Part shown: piece by piece, positions 6,274 to 11,657 of the stretch | Layout of the letters: each line of letters begins with the position of its first letter | Numbering within the stretch: the first letter of the stretch is position 1 | Assembly: GCA_963580245.1 (NCBI GenBank) | Contig: CAUZJO010000146.1 | Span: 1-11,657 of the forward strand | DNA: 11,657 nt | DNA from: CAUZJO01 sp963580245 | GTDB taxonomy: Bacteria > Sumerlaeota > Sumerlaeia > MVZB01 | Direction of reading: 5' to 3' | Made by a program: the position numbers and the translations under genes | The notes under the pieces: generated by a model | Told to the model about the DNA's origin: nothing | Seen by the model: only the letters and a program-made list of their open reading frames with translations | Databases searched by the model: none

Positions 6274-8809
6274 GATTGACCGGATGTTTATGGTTAGATT
6301 TTCGAGACTCTTCATTGTCTTCGGGTTGCTTGCATTGCCCGCCCGGCCGGCGGTTTTTGCCCAGTCACCCGGGACCGTCCAACTCGTGATCCTTGAGGAA
6401 GATTTCACGGATGCCTCGGCCGGGGTGATGGCCTCGCCGGGCGCCCCGCCCAACACCGATCCGGCTTGGCGCTGGAATGAGGCCTCCGAGACACCCAATA
6501 TGTATGATGGAATGTCGTCGCTGAGAATGCCGATGGAGCCCAGTGGCGGATTCAACCAGTATATTGACAGCCCCGTCAATCTTGAAGCTGGACGGGCCTA
6601 TTCCTTGATCTTCGTCTTCACGATGCCCGATAACGCAAAAGGCGGAGACATGCAGTTCGGGTTCGCCGGAAATACGGATTGGGACGCGTTCAGGGGCGCG
6701 GAGGGTGTCAGTCGACAACGCGGGTTCTTTATTAGCGGTACGAACGTGGGGTTTACGAACTGGCTGGAAGGCCCCATGGGCCCCACGCATCTCACCTTCG
6801 TGAATAACTCACCCATCCTGAATGAGGCGGAACAAAGCTTCATGATGTTGATTGACGAATCAGCCGCGATCACATTGTGGCGTTTTGATGGAGACCTGCG
6901 GAACCCATCGAGCCCCTTATGGGTCGAGATGACCAAACGGCACGATGTTTACGCCAATGCCGCGGCGGACACGTTCACGATGCCGATGGGGCCGAATCTC
7001 GTGGGCGTCAATCATTTCTATGGCTTGCCTGACCGCAAAGGCTACACCTTTGATCTCAATTATGTCTCCCTGGTCGGACTTTCGGACCCGGTCCAGGGGG
7101 AACGCTACACCGTGACCATGCCTGATACACTGGACCTTGCTTACCGCGCGGACCTGGCCATACGACCGCTGACGGAACAACCTGGCAAAATGGGGGGTGG
7201 TGGCAGCGCGTGTTCCCCGAAAATTTCCGAGGCGCTTCCTCTCCTCCGGGTCATGAGCGGCAGCGCGCGAAACTATTCGCTCGAGCGAAGGAACCTGAGG
7301 GAACTGGTTTTCGATAATATCGGTGACGACGGGCTTTTGTATCTCGGAGGTGAATGGTCCCCCAACGGGCTATGGGCCTGTGTGATGGCCCAGGGTCGAA
7401 TGCTGCGCGGCATGGAATACTACCATGCCATTGAAGGGGACCCCATCTGGCGTGAGCACATGAAAAGGATGGTGGATGGACTCAAGAAGATCACCATCCT
7501 CAAGGAGGATTATGCCTATTATCCCTCTGCCGCGGTGAAGTGGGAACAAGAGGGAGCCGGTTACGGGTTCCAGGAACCTTTCTCCTATCTGTTAACCGGT
7601 GGCTGGCAGAATACCAATGAACCCGTCGGAGCTCTCCTGACCCCGCCGTATTATACAGGTCCCAACGATAGAGACGGCGGTCCCAAGTCAGGCCACTGGT
7701 TCGACGGCCGGTTCGGGGTGCAAATGTATTATGCCGGCGCCATTGAAGGCCTGCTTCGCTGGTATATCCTCAGTGGCGACGAAAATTCGATCGCGTATGC
7801 GGGTAGACTGATCCGCTTCGTGACTCAGCCGGAATTCTGGGATACGTTCGGGCTTTTTCCAGAACTGGAAAAACAGTATGGTGATGCCGCTTACTCGGGT
7901 CACCTCCACGGCCACGTGGCGATGTTGCGGGCGGTTCTGATGTACGCCCGGTTGACGAACGATGAGGAACTCAAGCAGTTCGTTCGTAACGGTTACGAGT
8001 TTACAAGACACTTTTATTCAGCCGAGATCGGTTACTTTACGGAGTGGACATATTGTCATGCCGGTTGCGAGACGTGCGAGCTCGCCGACATGATCGCCCT
8101 GGCGATCCGCCTGAGCGACGCGGGAGTCGGGGATTACTGGGATGACGTGGACCGCTATGTCCGTAACCAGTTCGTCGAGCAGCAACACATGACCGGGCCT
8201 GATATTACAATCGGCTCGTTCGTGATCGACGGCCAACCCACCTATATCCCTAAAAAGCAGGTCGCCGGTTGTTGCACGGGAAACGGAGCGCAGGCCCTGT
8301 ATTACGCGTGGGAGGCCATCTTGCGCGAAAACGGCGGCCGGGCCCGCGTCAATCTCCTGATGAACCGGGTTTCCAGGCTGGTTGATGTCCACAGCCACCT
8401 CCCCTACGAAGGAAAAGTCGAATTGCGGATCAAGGCGGCGGAATCGGTTGATGTGCGCATTCCCGATTGGGTGGGCCGGAGGGCCATGAAGGTCTCGGTG
8501 AACGATCGATCCGTCATGCCGAATTGGAAAGGTAACCGTATCATCATTCTCGACCTGAAGGCCGGGGACCAGGTGAATATCCGGTTCCCGATGGTTTATT
8601 CAAAAAAGAAGATCACGCTGTGCCGCGGGGTAACACCGGTCGAATTCACGTATGAGTTCAAGGGCAACACGGTCATCGACGTCAGCCCGAGGATGGACCA
8701 CCTCGGTGAGGATCGCACGGCGATCTACCAACGGGAGCAATACAGGAATAACAAGGCCCCGATGAAAGAGAAGGTTGGCTTTGTGCCGGCCAGGCTCATT
8801 CGGTGGTGA
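6272..8809 (+). CDS. Secreted GH127-like glycoside hydrolase with extra N-terminal beta-rich domain
   Basis: The product has 845 residues. ATG 6272 is chosen because CAGGA (6261-6265) and AGGA (6256-6259) precede it. A signal peptide follows: basic start, hydrophobic core 13-23, cleavage after VFA at residue 30. Residues 31 to about 275 form a module absent from the paralog at 531: it begins with EEDFTDAS, is rich in aromatic and short hydrophobic strands, and has no catalytic motif; a jelly-roll or LamG-like carbohydrate-binding fold is a guess. From residue 277 (ERYTVTMPDTLDLAYRADLA) it aligns with the paralog. Active-site residues match GH127: GYFTEW (E591, acid/base candidate), CETC (E600, C602) and AGCCTGNGAQALYYAWEAI (C667-C668). 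VNLLMNRVSRLVDVHSHLPY and a C-terminal ...RLIRW complete the beta domain. Expected to be exported and to cleave arabinofuranoside-like linkages; the true substrate is unknown. Confidence 0.8.
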   Translation: MIDRMFMVRFSRLFIVFGLLALPARPAVFAQSPGTVQLVILEEDFTDASAGVMASPGAPPNTDPAWRWNEASETPNMYDGMSSLRMPMEPSGGFNQYIDSPVNLEAGRAYSLIFVFTMPDNAKGGDMQFGFAGNTDWDAFRGAEGVSRQRGFFISGTNVGFTNWLEGPMGPTHLTFVNNSPILNEAEQSFMMLIDESAAITLWRFDGDLRNPSSPLWVEMTKRHDVYANAAADTFTMPMGPNLVGVNHFYGLPDRKGYTFDLNYVSLVGLSDPVQGERYTVTMPDTLDLAYRADLAIRPLTEQPGKMGGGGSACSPKISEALPLLRVMSGSARNYSLERRNLRELVFDNIGDDGLLYLGGEWSPNGLWACVMAQGRMLRGMEYYHAIEGDPIWREHMKRMVDGLKKITILKEDYAYYPSAAVKWEQEGAGYGFQEPFSYLLTGGWQNTNEPVGALLTPPYYTGPNDRDGGPKSGHWFDGRFGVQMYYAGAIEGLLRWYILSGDENSIAYAGRLIRFVTQPEFWDTFGLFPELEKQYGDAAYSGHLHGHVAMLRAVLMYARLTNDEELKQFVRNGYEFTRHFYSAEIGYFTEWTYCHAGCETCELADMIALAIRLSDAGVGDYWDDVDRYVRNQFVEQQHMTGPDITIGSFVIDGQPTYIPKKQVAGCCTGNGAQALYYAWEAILRENGGRARVNLLMNRVSRLVDVHSHLPYEGKVELRIKAAESVDVRIPDWVGRRAMKVSVNDRSVMPNWKGNRIIILDLKAGDQVNIRFPMVYSKKKITLCRGVTPVEFTYEFKGNTVIDVSPRMDHLGEDRTAIYQREQYRNNKAPMKEKVGFVPARLIRW

Positions 8810-9465
8810 ATGCAGGTTGCATGACAGATCAGCATTTTTGATGGGTGACTGGCCAAATTGCGAGACGGAGTTTTCGTGGATTTGGATCGCCGTGGACCGT
8901 GTCGAATGAATTGAGCTGCCCAATCGTGTCTAGTTTCTTGGCGAACGCCCGCCTGGGACTCACGCGGAGACGTTGCCCGAAGTTTATCGAATCAATTCTG
9001 AGAAAGCGCTCTTTCGCGATAATATCACGTTCGAGACAAAAGAAGAGGTGTGCCAGGACGCGGCAATGTTGGGGACGCTGGCGCATGCGGCGCCGGTTGT
9101 TTGCCTCGTCGGTCAGTATCGCCCGCCACGCCCGCCCGCTGACCGTGACACTGCTGGGACTCTGCAGAACCGCGAGCGGGCAGTTCGAATACTGGATAAA
9201 GGTCTGGCGTTCTTATGCGCGCACGGGCGGCGTTGGCCGCGACGGCGACCCGAGGATGGAACGCACAAATGGCTTGAGCGAAATCGCCAAGGGACAACCG
9301 CGCCCCAAAAACCCCGCGGCAAGGCCTCCAAAACTCCCATCGCAACCAAAGCCGCCCCAATCCCACAACAAATCCCTCCAAGAATTCCCCACCCCACCCC
9401 CAATCAAACCCAATTCGCTCACGCCGTGAAGGATCAAGGATGCAGCGGAGGTCACCTTTTCAGGG
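8810..9465. other. 656-bp region without a convincing gene
   Basis: Two overlapping plus-strand frames (8845-9429 and 8973-9503) and several minus-strand ones are open here, but none has a recognised motif, and the longest turn into low-complexity Pro/Lys/Arg-rich sequence at 9300-9420. The stretch may hold eroded gene fragments. No terminator with a T-tract was found after the hydrolase stop. Confidence 0.45.
9374..9401 (-). other. G-quadruplex-capable tract on the minus strand
   Basis: The plus strand carries CCC (9374-9376), CCCC (9387-9390), CCCC (9392-9395) and CCCCC (9397-9401). The minus strand therefore has four G runs with loops of 1, 1 and 10 nt. It sits in a 120-bp block (9301-9420) with only about 11 G on the plus strand. 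Confidence 0.35.
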
Positions 9466-9494
9466 TTGACCCGTTTGAGCCGATGAAGTATTTA
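9466..9494 (+). promoter_or_regulatory. Candidate promoter of tRNA-Asn
   Basis: TTGACC (5/6 match) at 9466-9471 and TATTTA (3/6) at 9489-9494 with a 17-bp spacer. Transcription would begin near 9501, 17 nt before the mature tRNA 5' end, which fits an RNase P leader. Confidence 0.4.
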
Positions 9495-9517
9495 TGGTGG
9501 TAGAGTTACGTGAGTGC

Positions 9518-9593
9518 TCCGGCGTAGCTCAATTGGCAGAGCAGCGGACTGTTAATCCGTTTGTTGTAGGTTCGAGTCCTACCGCCGGAGCCA
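9518..9593 (+). tRNA. tRNA-Asn (anticodon GTT)
   Basis: A complete cloverleaf can be drawn. The acceptor stem is TCCGGCG (9518-9524) with CGCCGGA (9583-9589). The D arm GCTC/GAGC has loop AATTGGCA. The anticodon stem GCGGA/TCCGT holds the loop CTGTTAA, so the anticodon is GTT. The T arm GTAGG/CCTAC has loop TTCGAGT. The discriminator is G and the CCA end is encoded (9591-9593). It stands alone, with no other RNA gene nearby. Confidence 0.97.
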
Positions 9594-9689
9594 GTGAAAG
9601 GCCAATAAAATCAAGGGTTTTGTAAAGATTCAAGTGAAGCCCTAAATCCTTCGTTCCGCCCCCGTTCCGGCTCGATTCCGACCCCGTTC

Positions 9690-9711
9690 CCGGAAACATT
9701 CCGGAAACATT
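9690..9711. repeat. Tandem 11-bp repeat CCGGAAACATT x2
   Basis: Two perfect adjacent copies (9690-9700, 9701-9711) between the tRNA and the terminator. The sequence before them also has two related CCCCGTTCC motifs. No integrase gene is visible, so an attachment-site reading is not supported. Confidence 0.5.
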
Positions 9712-9714
9712 CTT

Positions 9715-9750
9715 GCCCCGGCTGAGGCACCCCTCACCGGGGCCTTTCTT
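9715..9750 (+). terminator. Intrinsic terminator downstream of tRNA-Asn
   Basis: A strong hairpin: GCCCCGG (9715-9721) pairs with CCGGGGC (9737-9743), and TGAGG (9723-9727) with CCTCA (9732-9736), leaving one bulged C and a CACC loop. CTTTCTT follows. The T-tract is short and interrupted. It is about 120 bp past the tRNA end and most likely ends that transcript. Confidence 0.6.
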
Positions 9751-9826
9751 CGTCCGCCCTTCGGTGTGTGCCGGCGGTGGCGCGGGCGGCTCGGCGGGTG
9801 AAGTTGTTCGCGGCGGAGACCCCCCA

Positions 9827-9856
9827 CCCCCCTCCGTACGAAAAGGCAGGGGGGGG
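9827..9856. repeat. C-run/G-run hairpin (REP-like)
   Basis: CCCCCCTCC (9827-9835) pairs with GG, a bulged C, then A and G runs (9845-9856), around the loop GTACGAAAA. It is flanked by more C and G runs, in a GC-rich stretch with no gene. It looks like an interspersed intergenic palindromic element. Confidence 0.4.
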
Positions 9857-9911
9857 CGGCCCCGTCGGAGTCCCGGTGCTCACGATGTTTGATTCTGCCG
9901 GCGACCTCAGA

Positions 9912-9941
9912 CATAGGCGCACGGCGGTAAACGCCGCTATG
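9912..9941. repeat. Bulged hairpin CATAG/CTATG with CGGCG/CGCCG (REP-like)
   Basis: CATAG (9912-9916) pairs with CTATG (9937-9941), and CGGCG (9922-9926) with CGCCG (9932-9936). The loop is GTAAA and GCGCA bulges on the left side. No T-tract follows, so it is not a terminator. Together with the hairpin at 9827 it suggests a small palindromic repeat element in this 750-bp non-coding gap. Confidence 0.4.
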
Positions 9942-10082
9942 GGCGTGTATGGGCGGTTGGGACGCGAATTCCTGCGCGATCAGCCCAAGTTGTGATAGGC
10001 CCAAGCGGTGTCAATAGCCCTCATTCGGAATCTCAGCGATGCAAAGAATCTGAATTCGTTAGGCTGTAAAGGGAAAAACCGA

Positions 10083-10379
10083 ATGGAAATCCTCACTGAT
10101 GAAAGGGCCGGACACGATGCGCTTGTTCCATTTCTTCCGTTGCTAGACGACGGCGAATTGGAGTTCATTGTGTAATGCGATGGATCTGAGGGCCCATACC
10201 ACCAATGGGACTTAGCCTTTTATTTACAGCACTCCCCCAGCCAAAATCTCCACGGGCTTATACTTCTGGACTATGGCGAGCGCGACAATTACGTCTGCGA
10301 AGATGCAGATGAGGAAGGACCTGAGCCTTCCTTGACGACCGTTGCCCCGCCTAGTCCACCACATAGCCGCTCACCTTGA
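10083..10379 (+). pseudogene. Small unrecognised reading frame interrupted by one TAA
   Basis: ATG 10083 opens a 30-codon frame (MEILTDERAGHDALVPF...) that stops at TAA 10173-10175. The same frame then runs open for 67 more codons to TGA 10377. The part after the stop is protein-like (GPYHQWDLAFYLQHSP, LHGLILLDYGERDNYVCED) and acidic. A single in-frame stop in a continuous coding-like frame suggests a broken small gene; 3' codons beyond about 10330 overlap the end of the opposite gene and look less natural. I do not recognise the family. It could also be chance, since this stretch is not GC-rich and lacks a clear Shine-Dalgarno. Confidence 0.3.
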
Positions 10380-11657
10380 TGGGGACGGCGGCTCCATCGA
10401 GTCGTTGACCGAAGATCTCGTATTCCCCGTCGATCAGCGGCGCGACGTCCTCGTCGCCGCTCCAGACCACCAGAAACTCATTATCCGTGCTGTTCCAGGC
10501 CGCGTCCGCGCCGAACGCGTCCGACGCGGTATCCCCATCGGTCCCCATATCGCTGATCCGTTCGTCGGGGCCGACCTCCGCTCCCGTCGCGCCTGCGACC
10601 ACCTGGAAGAAGACCTCCGTTTCGCCTTGGACCTGGGGGGCCGTGTCGTCGTCCGATGACCAGACGACCAGGTAAACGTTGTCGGTGGCATTGTACGAAA
10701 CGCTGGGGGAATAGGGGGGAAACAGGGTGCTTCCGTCCGTCCCTCCCATATCGCTCAGACGCAGCGGGTCGTCGATCTCGGTGCCGGCGTCGCTAATCCG
10801 CTGGCCATATATCTCGATTTCGTCATCAGCCAGCGACCCGGTGTCGTCGTCTGCCCGCCAAACCACGAGGAATTCGTTGTCGGTCGCGTTCCAGGCCACG
10901 TCCGGCTCTAGGGCACCATAGTTCGTATCCCCGTCGGGCCCCATGAAGCTGATGCGGAAATCGTTGATTCCCGTCTCGGCGCCGTCCGCCGTCAGGAGTT
11001 GACCGAAGATTTCCAGCTCGCCGTCAACCAACACCTCCGCGATGTCGTCGTCGTCGCCACGCCAAACCACGAGGTACTCATCGTCCGTGCTGTTATAGGC
11101 GACGCTGGGCTCGAGGGCGTCATACGAGGCATTCCCGTCGGCCCCCATGTCGCTGATGCGGATGTCCGTTCCGATCTCCGCACCCGTCGCCCCGTCGATC
11201 AGTTGACCAAAGATTTCGTACTCTTCGTCGACCAGCGACCCGGTGTCGTCGTCCCCATACCAAACCACGAGGAATTTGTTGTCGGTCGCGTTCCAGGCCA
11301 CGTCCGGCTCGTTGGCGTCATAGAACAGATCCCCATCGGGCCCCATATTGCTGAGGCGGAAATCGTTGGTTCCCGTCTCGGTGCCGGCCGCCGTCAGGAG
11401 TTGACCGAAGATTTCCTTCTCGTTGTCAACAAGCGGCGCCGTGTCGTCCTCGCCTTCCCAAACCACCAGGTATAGATTGTTGGTGGCGTTGTAGGCGACG
11501 GCCGGATCGAAAGCGTCATAGTTCGAATCTCCATCGGTCGCCATGTCGCTGATGCGGATGTCCGATCCGATCTCCACCCCCGTCGCCCCGTCGATCAGTT
11601 GACCAAAGATTTCGTACTCGTTATTGACCAGCGACCCGGTGTCGTCGTCTGCCCGCC
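10351..11657 (-). CDS. Secreted-type Asp-rich repeat protein, C-terminal part (5' end outside window)
   Basis: The reading frame is open from the right edge to TAG at 10351-10353; the visible 435 codons are only the C-terminal part, and GTG 11577 is an internal valine rather than a start. The protein is made of units of 66 residues (one of 68), each with LVVW followed by an acidic cluster (GDDDT, RADDD, GEDDT), then EIFGQ, a Gly/Thr-rich turn, R(I/L)S(D/N)MG.DGD, and (V/A)A(W/Y)NATDN. Six LVVW motifs are visible and a seventh unit is cut by the edge. Short strands with aromatic ends and DxD turns suggest beta-propeller blades or a calcium-binding beta-solenoid; that is inference. There is no cysteine in the visible part and no anchor at the C-terminus (KVSGYVVD). 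Such low-pI, repeat-rich proteins are usually exported. Function unknown. Confidence 0.8.
   Translation of the reverse strand, partial: RADDDTGSLVNNEYEIFGQLIDGATGVEIGSDIRISDMATDGDSNYDAFDPAVAYNATNNLYLVVWEGEDDTAPLVDNEKEIFGQLLTAAGTETGTNDFRLSNMGPDGDLFYDANEPDVAWNATDNKFLVVWYGDDDTGSLVDEEYEIFGQLIDGATGAEIGTDIRISDMGADGNASYDALEPSVAYNSTDDEYLVVWRGDDDDIAEVLVDGELEIFGQLLTADGAETGINDFRISFMGPDGDTNYGALEPDVAWNATDNEFLVVWRADDDTGSLADDEIEIYGQRISDAGTEIDDPLRLSDMGGTDGSTLFPPYSPSVSYNATDNVYLVVWSSDDDTAPQVQGETEVFFQVVAGATGAEVGPDERISDMGTDGDTASDAFGADAAWNSTDNEFLVVWSGDEDVAPLIDGEYEIFGQRLDGAAVPIKVSGYVVD
10354..11657 (-). repeat. Tandem 198-bp coding repeats with 396-bp higher-order period
   Basis: The units run at 11470-edge, 11272-11469, 11074-11271, 10870-11073 (204 bp), 10672-10869, 10474-10671 and a short end unit 10354-10473. 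Two unit types alternate at the N-terminal side: GATGxEIG type and TGTNDF or TGINDF type. Near-identical DNA recurs two units apart, for example at 11186 and 11582 (396 bp) and at 10861 and 11263 (402 bp). This points to growth by duplication of two-unit blocks. Confidence 0.8.

Noticed and set aside
5830..6279. 149-codon frame overlapping the TPR stop as ATGA
   Set aside because: The overlap looks like translational coupling, but the product has no motif and runs through a good promoter and the GH127 relic.
8845..9503. Two overlapping plus-strand frames of 176-194 codons before the tRNA
   Set aside because: No recognised motif, low-complexity Pro/Lys/Arg tails from the C-rich block, no Shine-Dalgarno; eroded fragments cannot be excluded.
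9594..9760. tRNA-adjacent attachment site of an integrated element
   Set aside because: No duplicated tRNA 3' end and no integrase in the window; only an 11-bp tandem repeat and a terminator are present.
9768..9995. 75-codon frame in the gap after the tRNA terminator
   Set aside because: It is made of the two hairpin repeats and G/C runs; nothing in it looks like a protein.

Overview
The window is a GC-rich bacterial stretch with long signal-peptide proteins, many duplicated protein modules, few Shine-Dalgarno sequences and wide non-coding gaps. The mix suggests an environmental, probably uncultured, bacterium of the Planctomycetes/PVC kind or a similar large-genome group: secreted glycoside hydrolase paralogs, a TPR protein carrying an ASPIC/UnbV-like segment, and an Asp-rich secreted repeat protein. 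No ribosomal or other phylogenetic marker is present, so this placement is inference.

Layout. 88-344: decayed 3' end of a formate/nitrite-transporter gene. 531-2534 (+): secreted GH127-like (DUF1680) glycoside hydrolase. 2620-3846 (-): 12-helix MFS permease of the HcaT/LacY-like type, convergent with the hydrolase. 4160-5833 (+): membrane-anchored or secreted protein with nine exact-length 34-residue TPRs and an ASPIC/UnbV-like segment. 6055-6253: a good sigma-70-type promoter followed by a wreck of a third GH127-like gene. 6272-8809 (+): second complete GH127-like paralog, with an extra N-terminal beta-rich module of about 245 residues. 8810-9465: no convincing gene. 9518-9593 (+): tRNA-Asn(GTT) with its own candidate promoter. 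9594-10350: a strong hairpin terminator, two REP-like hairpins and a small interrupted reading frame. 10351 to the right edge (-): 3' part of an Asp-rich secreted protein built from 66-residue repeats.

How the genes may work together. Both hydrolases keep the E-x-C plus Cys-Cys signature of the zinc-thiolate active site known from GH127 beta-L-arabinofuranosidases, and both start with a signal peptide, so they probably act outside the cytoplasm on arabinose-containing or similar glycans. The neighbouring MFS permease could import the released sugar. At least one further copy has decayed between the two intact ones, so this was once a larger tandem family. A 9-bp palindrome, ATGAATCAT, was found three times in the window, each time at the edge of a GH127-like gene or relic. 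It is either an operator or the footprint of the duplication process. The TPR protein, the tRNA and the repeat protein have no evident functional link to the hydrolases.
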